In this document: piece by piece, positions 35,500-48,244 of the stretch
Layout of the letters: the number at the start of each line of letters is the position of its first letter
How positions within the stretch are numbered: position 1 is the first letter of the stretch
Assembly (NCBI GenBank): GCA_963989385.1
Contig: OZ022515.1
Span: forward strand, 7,286,803 to 7,350,802
Reading direction: 5' to 3'
DNA: 64,000 bases
DNA from: Ctena decussata
Lineage: Eukaryota; Mollusca; Bivalvia; Lucinida; Lucinidae
Translations under genes and position numbers: made by a program
Notes under the pieces: model-generated
Seen by the model: the letters and a program-made list of their open reading frames with translations, nothing else
What the model was told of the DNA's origin: nothing
Database searches by the model: none

Positions 35500-36032
35500 A
35501 ATGACCAGAAAAAAGTGACTTTACCTTGGCCGGACCAGCCGGACCGCAAGGAGTGCCTTGTGTCTTTTAATTGTTATTTCCGTATTTCTTACTGTTTTTA
35601 ATACTATCCCAATTTAATTAATTACCACATGAAAACAGCTTGTCAATTTTAGATGGTTTTCGCATCGGCACATCTTGATTTGATTACACATGTTCAAAAT
35701 ATTTTGATAAGAAATTCGGATGAGTTTGGTTTGTGCAGAAACACGGGTCAGATTATGCACAAACTCAAATTAAACTAAAATTTACAACTTATTGACTGAT
35801 CATAGACTCAGACCAGTGTTTCGCAAGTGCTTAAGCTGATCTGAGTCAGTTTGCATATTGATATAAGTCATGCCCGAAACTCATAAAAACTTATTCCATA
35901 AATTGAATATCGCAGCTTTATATTTCTTTGCATTTATCTTTGTTCATATCATGATGATTATAACAAACTTTAACGGTTTGACAATTACGATAACTGTTAT
36001 GAGGTATCTTATAATCGCACAATCTTTGTTTC
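35500..36032. other. No gene recognised
   Basis: AT-rich flank of the palindrome. It holds one short relic of the foldback core (AGACTCAGACCAGTG ... GCTGATCTGAGTC at 35805-35850). The 108-residue frame starting at 35870 is partly palindrome arm and has no domain. Confidence 0.4.
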
Positions 36033-37417
36033 ACATTTATTTTCACAGTTTATTCCACACAAGCCTTTCAACGTTTCGGCTAATTAAAGCCTTTTTCAAG
36101 AAGTATTTATTCCTTTCAATACTACATTGCCTTATTGTTGCTGCAGCCCACCATTTTGAATTGTTTGTTATGGGCAACGTTGTCACGACGTCATGACGTC
36201 GGATTCCCGACATCAAAACGTCATGACACCATTCAGCGCCAAACACAGGAGCAACAGAAAAAATTAGACTTATACACATTAAACTGTCAGAATATGTGAC
36301 ATGTGGTATGATGCAGTTCACAATAGAAGCAAACAGATGTTAGCTAATTAAACCATAGATACTACTATTTAGTAACACAATATCCTGCTGTTAATAATAA
36401 TAATAATAATAATAACAATAACATAATTACAATAACTATAATACTGGCGTCAGTATCAGTGGTGGTATTTGTTATAGACCTTCATAATCATCATTATTAA
36501 TATCAGAACCAATAGTAGTAGTAGAAGCACTACAACCACCACTACCACTACTAATAATGTGATAAGTGAAAACAGTAATAATTGTGATAATAAAGATAAT
36601 AATAATAATGGTAATTTCTCCTCTACTACCTCAACTACCACTCTGACTCCTTATAATATTAATTAATACTACTACCGCCACTATAATGATAGTTACAATA
36701 ATTATTGTAACTATCATTATAGTGGCGGTAGTGGTATTAATTAATTATTGTAACTATCATTATAGTGGCGGTAGTGGTATTAATTAATATTATAAGGAGT
36801 CAGAGTGGTAGTTGAGGTAGTAGAGGAGAAATTATCATTATTATTATTATCTTCATTATCACAATTATTACTGTTTTCACTTATCACATTATTAGTAGTG
36901 GTAGTGGTGGTTGTAGTGCTTCTACTACTACTATTGGTTCTGATATTAATAATGATGATTATGAAGGTCTATAACAAATACCACCACTGATACTGACGCC
37001 AGTATTATAGTTATTGTAATTATTGTTATTGTTATTATTATTATTATTATTATTATTAACAGCAGGATATTGTGTTACTAAATAGTAGTATCTATGGTTT
37101 AATTAGCTAACATCTGTTTGCTTCTATTGTGAGCTGCATCATACCACATGTCACATATTCTGACAGTTTAATGTGTATAAGTCTAAATTTTTCTGTTGCT
37201 CCTGTGTTTGGCGCTGAATGGTGTCATGACGTTTTGATGTCGGGAATCCGACGTCATGACGTCGTGACAACGTTGCCCATAACAAACAATTCAAAATGGT
37301 GGGCTGCAGCAACAATAAGGCAATGTAGTATTGAAAGGAAAAAAAAACTCTTGAAAAAGGCTTTAATTAGCCGAAACGTTGAAAGGCTTGTGTGGAATAA
37401 ACTGTGAAAATAAATGT
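36033..37417. repeat. 1.38-kb near-perfect palindrome
   Basis: Positions pair across a centre near 36702 or, for the outer arms, 36725: 36033 pairs with 37417, 36321 with 37129, 36641 with 36805. Arms are about 690 bp and nearly identical; translated arms differ at only a few of 92 residues. The core is a 54-bp perfect palindrome (about 36675-36728), and the right side carries one extra 43-bp tandem copy of ATTATTGTAACTATCATTATAG sequence. ATT/TAA trinucleotide runs lie inside each arm. Both outer ends carry a GAAAAAGGCTTTAATTAGCC then GAAACGTTG segment in opposite orientation. It may be a foldback transposon or a recent inverted duplication. The paired ORFs are by-products. Confidence 0.85.
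37350..37381 (+). ncRNA. Hammerhead-ribozyme-like motif, right arm (probably inactive)
   Basis: CTTGAAAAAGGC, a small stem GGCT...AGCC, then CGAAACGTTG resemble the CUGANGA-stem II-GAAA core of the minimal hammerhead motifs known from Penelope-like elements. The expected G in CUGANGA is A and there is an additional U, so cleavage is unlikely. The mirror copy is at about 36069-36100 on the - strand. This is a resemblance, not an established ribozyme. Confidence 0.25.
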
Positions 37418-37662
37418 TATGAGGTAGTTTCGGATTTTTTGATCGATAATCGATTAATCATTGTGTAATAAAGATGTTACTTAAACTGTGTATTATAGCG
37501 TATTGTCAAAAAATTCCGATCAGCTTGCGCAAACTGATCAGACACTGTTCAGTCTTATCAGTTTGCACATACCAAAGGCTGCTAAGTTTGTGCAGATGCA
37601 CAGGTTTATTATCGTAAGTACTAATATTAGCAGAATTACAACAAAAACACAAAAATATCTTT

Positions 37663-40600
37663 AGTTTAAACAATATTTTATTCGCATAAACTACATATAA
37701 ACAGCAAGTGTACTATTACAAACAACAAGTAATATATGCAAATGGGATTCAGAAAAAAGTCAACAGAATTATCTAAATCTGTATCCCAAGATGCCAACAT
37801 AATATAATTACTGTATAAGTGATTTGAATGGAAAGAAGCACTGTTAATAATCGTCTAAAGAAAGGCATTTGGACATTGCAGACTTTCTTAATAGAAAATT
37901 CTCCTCGGGGAGTGGACGGTGGTAATCGCATAAACTATTACAATAACGTAAGACATGGATTGCAATTGGAAATGCCAATTGTTGAACTTCATATTTCTCG
38001 CCAAAGCTCCTAATATTAGATTTTGTGCGGAGTGATTGGTGTTGCTACGTTACTTAACTTAAACGTTGATGATTGAAGATATAAGTAAGATTCATAGATA
38101 AGCAGAAGATAAACAGGAGAAACTAGACCGCTTCTAGAAGACAACGAAAGTTTGCTTGTTTCACCAATACATTGAATATGATTTATCTACTTACTAAATC
38201 TGAAATCGCTTAGATTTTACAATATAATTTTGAACAGTTAAAACATATTTGCTTGTTTTGTTCATACGACAGTTCACTATTCCCATACAACAGTACGTTA
38301 AGCGTTGGTTCACACATTTCAGTCACAGCATCAATCAATTCTTGTCTTATATCAAGATACCGAGTATAAGCAAAACAGTAATGTTTGGTGTCTCAATCAC
38401 CCCACAAATGCATGACGGACTGTCAACTATATTTTTAGAAAATAGATGACTATTTAAGGAGCTGCATTTTGTTCGAAGCCTCGAGTGATAAATCTGCCCA
38501 AGGCGGTTGCCCACGTTAACGAAAGACGGCGGCTGCGTTAGATTCGCGTTCAACTGATATTTAAATGAGGTCATAGTAGTGGAGTTGCAAATAACTGGAG
38601 ATAGTTCATTCCACTAGCCTATTACTGATGGCAAGAAGGGGTTAAAATACTGTTGTGTATTAGAATGAATAGTTTGAAATCAGCAGCATTACAAAGACTG
38701 TATGACGATACCCTTCCGACTGTTGGGGGTACGAGCGAACATAAATAACCCGGACATAATCCATTTGTCATTTTATAAAACAGAATAGTTTGTGTTTACG
38801 TCTTCTTGAGGCCAGAGGTTCCCATTTAATTTCATTGAGTAGAGAATTGATCGAAACCAGCTTTGTCGCTCATGTAACTATGCGCGCGGCTTCATATTGT
38901 ATTTTTTCAACTTCATTAGATTCGTACATAGTACAATTATTCCAGACCACATCTCCATACTCGAGCAATGGTCGGATAAAAGAAACATATATAATTTGAA
39001 GGGATTTTCTATCTAACTGGAATTTGAGTTTGCGCATAACGTTTATCCTTGTCCAAGCTTTAGCTTTTATATGTTCGAAATGGTCATGCCAAGTGCAGTC
39101 ACTACTAAATACAAGACCCAAATATTTATGAATATTTTCTTCAGCAATTGGTTGATTATTCATACAGACAGGAGGATGATAGAGTCTGCTGAGCTTTCTT
39201 GAAAATAATAATGATTCAGATTTATTAGGATTAAAGGTAACAAGCCAGTTTGTGGCCCACGTATATAACTTTCGAAATATCAGAATTGAGAAGTTGTGCT
39301 GTTTCCAACGGATCATCGACTATAATATCTAAACTGGTGTCATCTGCAAAAAGTCTTATTGAACAATTACTATTTTCAAAAATATCATTTATATAAAAAG
39401 AAAAAGTAACGGACCAAATATAGAACCTTGAGGAACACCAGCTTTCAGAGTGGACAGGTCAGAAGTTGCACCGGGGAATACAACCGGCTGTTTTCTATTA
39501 CTCAAGTAATCAGTAAACCATTGTAATAGAGATCCAGATATGCCTACAGTACGAAGTTTGAAAAGCAGCCCTTCATACCACACTCTATCAAAGGCTTTAC
39601 TTTCATCAAAGAATATAGTTCGTACTTCTTTACCATCGTCAAGTGCTTTGCAGAAGGTATTATAGATATCTACAAGTTGGTTTACAGTTGAGTCTCCCGG
39701 CACAAAGCCAGATTGAAGTTTAGACAAAACTTCGTGTTCATGAAAAAAATTAAAGACGTATTTGTGTATAAGCTTTTTAAGAACTTTACAAATAGTACTG
39801 AGGAGAGAAATGGGTCTATAATTTGATACATTTGACGGGTCGTCCGTTTTCAGAATGGGGGTTACATTTGCTTATTTCCAAATGCTAGGTATTTTACCAC
39901 TGGCAAGAGAAAAATTAAAAAGTTCACATAACGGAAATGATAACGGATGGGACAGTTCTTTCAGCAGCCTATTATTAATATGATCTGGTCCAGCAGCTTT
40001 ACCAACTTGGAGAGAGTTAAGAATAGATTCTACTCCGTGGGGTGTTAACGTGACAGATTCAAGAGTCGAATCAACCCAATGGATGAACTGGGGTAAAAAC
40101 GCATTACCATCATCTAGTATTGTTTGTTCAGTAAAAAAAAATATTCAGTAGATTAGCTCTGTCTTTATCGTCTGAGTAAATTTTTCCATCAACGTTAAGT
40201 GGTGGTACTGAGGATGTTCTAGAGGGTTTGATAAAACCCTTCAGCGTCCTACACCAGTCTTTAGGTCCGGTACTACTGCTTTTTAATTTATCTGATAACT
40301 TGTCAAGTTGTAGGTTTTTTCGATTTGCGAATTTCACCAGTAACCTTATTTCGAATCTGCTGGTAACGTTCAAAGTCATTCAAATTATTGGTCTTTTTAA
40401 ATTTATCAAATAAACGTTTCCGTTTCCTCATAAGTTTCTTTATTATATTATTCAGCCATGGTGGGTCTGATTGTCTTACCTTTACAATTTTATTGGGTAT
40501 ATGCCTACGGGCGAGTTCTGTTATGCGATTTGCTACATTATTTGCGTAGGTATTATATCATTATCCTTCAGGGTATTCCAGTTTGTGTCTGCAACTTCTC

Positions 40601-41033
40601 GGGAGAAAAGACTGATAATCTCCCCTATCATATAACCAAATATTCCGGGGAAATACTGAAGAGACATGGAATTTATTTATAAATTTAAAAACACAAAAAA
40701 TTGGCAAATGGTATCTGATATTTTGTTCTAAACAAGGTTCACCGACACCACTTATAAGTGTACTATTTATATTAGAAGTTAGGAACAAACATATCAAAGA
40801 AGAGGAAAATGAGTCGGTTCCGATATTAAGCTTTCCAAGCCAAAATATTGACAAATATCATCAATTTTCCTGAATCTGTTTTGTTTTAAAAGGTCCAAGT
40901 TGAAGTCCCCTGTATTAATAATTTCTTTAATATTTGTATCATATGCCAAACCAATTGATTGTTCGATTTCTAACAAAATGTCACTAGTGGAATTGGGTGG
41001 CCTGTAAAGGGTAACAATAAGAATTTTTCTTTG
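37663..41033 (-). mobile_element. Older, 5'-truncated copy of the CR1-like LINE
   Basis: Read on the - strand it begins inside the endonuclease (LYRPPNS, then GDFNLDLLK near 40900) and runs through RYHLPIF, GFIKPSRTSSVPPLN, NYRPISLLS, IFFDESKAFDRVWYEG and AGVPQGSIFGPLLF. It continues through FSSDCTWHDHFEHIKAK, RPLLEYGDVVWNN and the CICG knuckle to a stop at 38194-38196. The frame is broken many times. The 3' UTR ends at TTTAAAC like the young copy. The 5' edge near 41033 is an abrupt truncation, typical of incomplete reverse transcription. Confidence 0.9.
37742..37789 (-). other. LINE 3' UTR stem-loop, copy 2
   Basis: On the - strand TTGGGATACAGA pairs with TCTGAATCCCA. The loop differs from copy 1 while the stem is kept. 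Confidence 0.65.
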
Positions 41034-41629
41034 CTGAACCGTTACGTCTCATAATTTTTACCAAATGAGATATTCCGTCCCAACCACTAAGTGCGGACAC
41101 ACACCGCACCCGCCGAAAGGCCATACCAGAGAAGCCACACCACTGGACTACACTTTACTGTTTATTGCCGGAACTACTTTAGGCAGGTATCATCGATGTA
41201 AGGGATACTGATCTTTAAAGTAACAGGAGAAAGATAAAAGCACTTAACTTAATCTAACGTCCGGTTGTCCAAACGATGACCCTCCCGATTGGATAGTTAT
41301 GCAAAAATGTACAAGTCTAACAAATAAAGTAGCGAGCACCCTAACTAACAGTGGGAACGCGTATCCATGGCGGAGTGATATTTTTATACAGATAGCAACG
41401 AAATAACGTTCGAAATTTCTCAGACTCAGATTCAATCGACGAACGTGTCGCAATTTCAGTGATGCTTTGTCGGCGAATCAAGCTACACAAAGCCGAAAAT
41501 AAGATATGCTTTTATTCCTTACATCTTAATTTAATTCTCTTTGCCTTTAAGAGCAGAGCTAAACACCGAGATATTCTGCAATCGAACGTTTTACGTGATC
41601 ATATAAAGACGACTCTTATCCGCCAACTT

Positions 41630-41800
41630 CAACAGCAATTTTCAAAATAAATCGACTTTCTCCCGTCGGCGGACATATGCCATGAAAAACCATGGTGTCT
41701 GCCCTTTCTCCGTTATAAAAATTAAGTAATTCCGTGTTCTGGACAATTTCCTTTGCAAAATAATGTTTAGGTACCCTATTTCATTTTCTCAAATTAATGG
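41630..41800. repeat. Dispersed repeat shared with 45770-45920
   Basis: CAATTTTCAAAATAAATCGACTTTCTCCCG, then GACAATTTCCTTTGCAAAATAATG and TTTAGGTACC align in order with GATTTTCAAACTAAATAGACTTTCTCCCG and GACAATTTTCTTTGCAAAATAACT at 45770-45920. Family unknown. Confidence 0.5.
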
Positions 41801-42049
41801 CGGATTTTTTACCTGATCGATAGACAGCAAAATAATCTGTAATAAATTTAAACATTACCGAAATGTTCTTGAATCCTGAAATCCGACACACGAAGAGGAA
41901 CGCATCTAGTAATTCAACATACAACAATATTTTTTTCTGTACTTTCTTCAGAATGATTGGGAAAAGAATTCTGATCAGTAGCCTACACCATACTATGAAC
42001 AAATCGATCGATTTATGACAGTTGTGACGCAATTACAGAACTGCGTCAA

Positions 42050-44820
42050 CCGTTTCAAACTTCGCATTTACTTGCTTATAAGTTATTAAGACCGGTACAT
42101 TGTGGTCACAATCAGAGGGGCTGCTAGAAAAAAATAATTTTGCCATCCAGTTAATCCTGCACGTGCCAATATTTCAAAGCCTCTCCTGCAACTCACACGA
42201 TCACCCTACCCAACTAAAGGCCCCTCTACCCCCCCCCCCCTTCTTCCTCCACCCTTCCTCCATCCCCAACCCCCACCCCTACAAACACACACACGCACAC
42301 AACTTTTAACCTTTCTTTTACATGAAAAACTAAGCAAAATATAATAGATGTTTAGCCATAACAAATACTTGCAAAACTTCATTGACTAAAATCCTTGATT
42401 AAAAAGTGCAGTGTAGACCTGGGTTAGACTGTACTATCAAAACAGCAGTCTAATCAGGGTCAGTACTATTTGATTTTCCCAGCAATTTCGACACACTGTC
42501 AGATGGTGAAAGTGGTAGGACAATTGCAGTAATGAAGATTTTGTTTCAACTTTAAGCTTAGAAAATAACTTGGTCATACATACTTATACACTCCTTTACA
42601 CTCCATATAATTTCAGCCAACATTGAGAAGCAGCATAATATATGTACTGTTAAATGAGCTTTTGAGCATTAAAATTGCAGTATGCATTTTTATAACATAG
42701 GTTTTGGCCCTCTGTGGACCTACCTTAATGAGGAGTTCTAATGAGGGGTTACAACATATATTTACTTGTTAGTTGTTTATCCCCTTTTTAAGAGTGTAAA
42801 CTACTAACAAGAATTTATTGATTCTTCCCAAGAAGAAACCAGGGATTTAACAAAATACATATTTATTATGAAATGCCAGGTGTGTCAAATACTAGCTCAT
42901 CAGGTGGGGGTGGGGGCTGTCAGCTCTGCAATGCCCTTGGTTCATAAATTAAAATGCCACAGTGTGTTTATATACTCAATGATCTTTTGAGGGATTTGCT
43001 CTAACTGTTGCCAAAAATCTCATGGAAATCTATCAGTAGGGGCAAATCTCATGCAAAAATTATATAATTTATAATGAATGGTACCTTAACTTTTCATTGA
43101 GAATGGAGAATTTCTCAAAATTTTAGTTCAATGTGATGTGTTCTCTAATATGATTCTGAGTCACACTCACAAAAAACAAAACAAATAAAAAGCACAGCTG
43201 TCCGGCAAACCAGAAAACTTAATTAAATATGTGGCAAAGGCTCGGGACTTGGTAATCTATTCTCTAAGTTGAATAATGGTAAGATATAAACATGATTAAA
43301 CAAGAAAAATAATAGGCCAATATCTAGTGAGCCAAAGTGGAGTTATTCTTTATCATTTCTCTTCAAGTAAAATGTACAGTATGTTGTGGTGTCTCATCAC
43401 AGTTGCTTTTGATCAAAAATTAAAATTTAACACAATTTTCAAATGAACAAATTAGTAGTATATAGGTATTCTAAATGTATAAAGCTCTGATCAAATTATT
43501 ATATTCACATGCAGTCTGACATTGCCCTTCAGTGTTTTCCCTATAAGTATAAATAAATAAATAGCCAAAATAAATTATAACATATGTACATAATAAGAAA
43601 ACAAATTCTGGAGACAGTTCCACAAGTGATGGTTTTATGATAATGATTATACAAAGACTCAGCTGGAGCATGATAACAATTCTGGGAATTCTGTCTTATT
43701 CAGCCATAAAAACATTTGTTGTGATCCATTAATAGAACCATCTATGCTCTTGCTGAAGTGCTTCTAATGAGAGGGCACAACAGGTGTTAATATGAAGCCC
43801 ATTTCTGCTGGTGCAACAATTATGGTGGAACTGTGTAATTGTTTTCATTCTAACATAGTCTTGACTTGTAGAAGGACAAACAGCATTATGCAACATTCCA
43901 CATAAAGTGCAGGGTCCATCAGTTAGCAGGGCATGCCCCATTCATTATTTTGTGCACTTATAATGATATAAAAAAAAAGCTTGCTAGCATAATAAAGTCC
44001 TAAATATTTGGCCAATAAAATCCTCTGTGAAAATGCTTTTTAATAGGTTGGTGTGTGTGTTTGGGGGGTGGGGATAGACAGGAAGGGGCTACCTCTCATT
44101 CAACTGCACTAAACTGCATCCCTTTACAGTCATGACTCATCATTTAATGTCTGTCATCAAGCTTTTCTCTCTAGTAACTTAATAACTGATTAGTAATTAC
44201 AAGTTTCTTCGCTTTGGTCAGAAGCTGCAAACATTTAAGATGGATTAAATTAATCAGGAAATATAATTTTTTTTTATTTTTCAGTTTATGATATCATTTC
44301 TATAAATATAACTTCAATATGAGCCTTTTAATTTTCTTTATGAGATTTAAGCTAAAACAACTTTTGGCATTTAATTCTATAGAATATGTATTTCTTCATG
44401 CCCCTTTCCCCTCCTCCCATCTCAGCCACAGGCCAATCATAAAAAGTGTTTTGTTTGCAGTTGCCTATTAACTAGGATTTTTGGAGAGTACTTAGGTAGG
44501 TAGGCTTTCTTTTCAATCCCTGCAAACTATGAAAACAACAAAAACAAATAATAGTTCTACAAAAAATGTCACACACAGTTACAGTAATTACCCATAATAC
44601 TAAGATAACAGCATCCTACATTTTGAACATATCTATATCACCCACAAATGGAGTACCCAAAATGTGCAGGTATTAAGGAAAATTGCTGACCCAGATCAGA
44701 CTGCTCCTGGGTCTACACTGCTTGCTCAGACCTGTTTGTCTTACTATGCAGGTTGATCACGGTAAATGTGCCGTTAATTAAAAAAAAATAGATCTAGAGT
44801 GTCCCAAGTGGCCATCTTTT
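42050..44820. other. Quiet AT-rich stretch; one Cys-rich short frame
   Basis: No clear transposon or domain is seen. Simple-sequence runs include poly-C at about 42229-42241 and GGGGGGTGGGG near 44062. On the - strand a 70-residue frame (43729-43941) has an ATG start, nine Cys, and CTLCG and NCCTSRNG blocks. A stop codon lies just before the ATG, and no splice partner could be found. Confidence 0.35.
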
Positions 44821-44824
44821 TTTT

Positions 44825-45211
44825 GGGGGGGGGGGGGGGGGTGGGGGAGGGCGGGAGGAGGGAGGGGTAAGGTGAATTTTGGTGTGTAGGTAAGCAGTTG
44901 CTATCTAACCACCAAAAGTGCAGGGTCCAGACTCAGGGGTAAGGTGAATTTTGGTGGGTAGGTAGGCAGTTGCTATCTTCCCACCAAAAGTGCAGGGCGC
45001 AGACTCTTTTTTTGGAAATTTTGGGTGGAGCCAGGTTATTTTATTTTTTCTTCTTCACTGATTTTTGAGGCCAGATTATTTTTTGAAATCCCCTTATGAG
45101 CTGATTTATTTTTTACTTGCATATTTTGTCTTCCAAAGACAGGGATTTTTTTTCGAAAAATATACCAGCCCCCCCCCCCCCCCCCCCCAATCCACCCCCC
45201 CCCCCCCCCCC
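44825..45211. repeat. Poly-G / poly-C bracketed low-complexity block
   Basis: A run of 17 G starts at 44825 and continues as G-rich sequence to 44876. Runs of about 20 C (45169-45188) and 17 C (45195-45211) close the block. Between them, a 67-bp direct duplication carries GGTAAGGTGAATTTTGGTG and CACCAAAAGTGCAGGG. The G-rich strand could form quadruplex structures. Run lengths are likely to be assembled inaccurately. Confidence 0.6.
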
Positions 45212-47190
45212 AAGAATATCAAATGGTCGGTCCCTTAGCGCCTAGCGGGACAGGGTTTTGGCAGATTTATGAGGAAGGACAAGCTGTCTCTTGTACTTTT
45301 TGTTGGATGACTTCTGAAATGGTAAGAGTGTTGAGGGGGTAGGGGGGGGTGGCGTCGTTCGGGACAGAATTCTTTAGAAGAGCGAGTGGTCTCAGAATGT
45401 GGGGCGCGTTATCTTGGGGGAAGTTGTCTGGGGGAGTTTTCTTAGAATCTGGGGCGAGTTGTCACCTGAAGATGGGGCGACATGTCTTGTGGCTTTTTCG
45501 TTTGTCAAACTTTGTGGATGACCAGTGTGTTTGTTTTGCTTTCTCTCGTTCTCGGCGTGTAGCCTAAATTCAGAAGCCAAAAAAATCGCAGGCAGACAGA
45601 CTAACGCAAAATCTTAATAAATTCACAGTATGCTAAATGATTACAAGCTTTACTATACCATAAATGAAGAAACAGTTGGTCTCCTCAAGTCGATCCAGCT
45701 GAAAAAATGTCTGTATGTTGACGAACGCACGTGCCATGTATACGTAAAAATGACCAACTTCATTATCGATTTTCAAACTAAATAGACTTTCTCCCGAAGA
45801 TATACCACGCTAAAAGACGGTCGAATGTATGAACTACGGTTCAGTTATAATGGCATCTAATTTGGTTTTTGGGACAATTTTCTTTGCAAAATAACTTTGG
45901 GGTACTGTCGTAGGGTTTTACTTTTCTGAAAAACGGTTGTCAAACTGTGATCGTTGTTTTGGGTGTGCAAATTGCATTGAGGTACCGATATGCGTCTGAT
46001 TTCAATAACAAAACATCAAATTTCATTCTGATCTGGTCCGTTGGAAAATTATGAATGCATATCTTATCAAACGAGCATTATTTTGGGACAGTTTCTGTTA
46101 AAAATTTCCTGCCATTTTTTTCCGGCGAAAAAAGGGATTATTTTTTTGTGCGTAGACGACCGCTCAGAAAATGAATTACTCAAATGTGATGAGTCTGCGT
46201 TCCAACTGTAAGCTACATGTCAGCAACAAAATATAAAGGCCTCCCGATCTGAGTAATAATTAACCTTACAAATATCTACCCACTATAAGAACAGTCCGAT
46301 CGGGAGCCGCATCGTTTGCAGAAACCTACCTCTTGCCTTTCTATATCTCTTTCTAGCTTCACTTAAAGGGACAAAGTTTCATTAATAATATAAAGATTAC
46401 AAATAAAGGTAACGATAAAAGATATTCTATAGCCTTGCAAGAAACATGTTTCATAGCAACCTTTTTCCCATAGCCATTAATCCTTACACAATGTTACGAG
46501 GAAATCTTCACCATGATTTATTTCTTACAGTCAACATTTTTTTCGACAGTAATATCTTAAGAGAGCATACAGTGTATGTCTCTTCTTGTCTCCTAATTAT
46601 GAATGAGCAAATCTGGCAGTCTATAATACGATTCTGTGGATTCTAAGATTCTACCCTGGGATAGACAAAATATATATTTTGGTTTCTTTGATAAATACGC
46701 CCTAACACACGCAAATAAATTTCAATCCAAACTGTTAGCACAAACATTAATTTAGCAATTATATAATAATTAATAAATAGGAGGACCATTACCAATAAAT
46801 ATGTAATTATTTGTTTACAAAGTTTTTTAAGGTTATTCATGGATTGTTTTAAACTACAAGTAGTCGATTAAATGTTTGTTCATTTTTGATGGTCACGTGC
46901 AGGAGTTACGTGACTTCTTTCTCTTCTTTCCTTTCTTGAGCTCGTTCGTTTATTCGTTCTTTCTTTCCTTCTTTCTTTCTTAATCAGACTATATGAATAT
47001 TCTTCCTTTAATTAGATCATAAAGGCACAGATGAAATGTATTAACAAAACACGAATACCAAGAAATGATGTGCTGTAAGCCTTTGCGCAGTATACGAGGG
47101 GTGTTCATTCATTAAATAATGGAAACTAGCTTTTATCTCATTAGCTATGTGTAAGAACAGTATTCTCTATATATATTATAGCCAAGAGAC
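45212..47190. other. No gene recognised
   Basis: It contains the second copy of the dispersed repeat (45770-45920) and a TTTCTTTC simple run (46915-46980). At 47093 a TACGAGGGGTGTTCATTCATT string resembles a mariner-like terminus. No coding signature. Confidence 0.4.
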
Positions 47191-47202
47191 ATGCATATGA
47201 CA

Positions 47203-47396
47203 TACACAGTCCAACCTGTATCAAGCAAGCAACCAAGGGATGATCAAAATCTGCTTGCCTAAGACAGGAGATTGCTTAATACAGGTGCATTTCAATGTAT
47301 TTGCCTGTTTTGGGAACTGAATACATGCTTGCTTAATACAGGTTGCTTGCTTAATAGAGGTGGCCACTGAGACAGGTTTTACTGTAATTAACACTT
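47203..47396. mobile_element. Pogo/Tigger-like MITE
   Basis: The left end CAGTCCAACCTGTATCAAGC and the right end GCTTAATAGAGGTGGCCACTGAGACAGG then TTTTACTGTA are inverted. Sub-terminal GCTTGCTTAATACAGG words recur. The right terminus, read inward as TACAGTAAAACCTGTCTC, matches the common pogo/Tigger-type ends in animals (from memory). Confidence 0.55.
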
Positions 47397-48244
47397 ACAG
47401 TACTGTATGGGAATATCGTTGCCATGGCAACGATGCTTTTAACTTATAAGGTTTAAGTCTCTAAATTTTTGCACTTTTTCATATATATATGCTACTGATA
47501 ATCATCAAAGAATGGATAAATGGTTGTAGTGGTGTGATGGTTTGATGTAAGTCTCAGATACCTTAAGGAATATACAGCTATTAATGACCTGCTCTCAAGG
47601 CTAGTAGAAATACAGATAGTAATAGGCTTTCGAACGAGCAAAATATGACGCTTTTCGCTCTTGTGAAGGACCAAACTTTTGACGTCATTGCACTTGAATA
47701 TGCTAAGTCTTGGGAGAATTGTGCAGCGGAAAGAAACAAAATTATTATGTGCTTAACAACCGATCAATTAACTTCAGCAAAATAATAAACATTATGGAAT
47801 AAAGTGTCAAAAGCCCTAAACATCACTTATTTTAACCCCTATTCTTGCTTTTATCCATACCAGATTTCAGAACATTATCATAATCAATCATTATGTGTTT
47901 GTAAAGCCAAAACCTACCTTAAATGGAAGATGTTCCTAAATTAAACATTATTCTTATATAATTTCATGTGACTGAAGCTTCAAACTTCAAAAGCCGATGG
48001 AAGAATCAAAACATGAATTCATTTTGTTTATTTTTATACTAGACTGAAGTTTATGATCATAACTTATAAAAAATTGTCGTAATATCATATATGTATTTAA
48101 TTTCACATTTTACATTATATTCCAATGTAATTGCATATACCACTCGACAGGATTTTGTACGGGTAAGCTCTCGGATAAACCCGTAAGTCGCCATCGGTAG
48201 TTTCCGACATATTGAAGCATTAAGTTCCCTATGCTGGGTGAATA

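Noticed and set aside
36043..37407. Paired 92- and 61-residue ORFs on opposite strands as a duplicated gene
   Set aside because: They are mirror images inside the palindrome arms, rich in runs of Leu and Val from trinucleotide repeats, with no domain.
45349..45567. ORFs on both strands here as a gene
   Set aside because: The sequence is a set of degenerate TGGGGCGxGTT repeats next to the poly-G/C block; no domain and no splice context.
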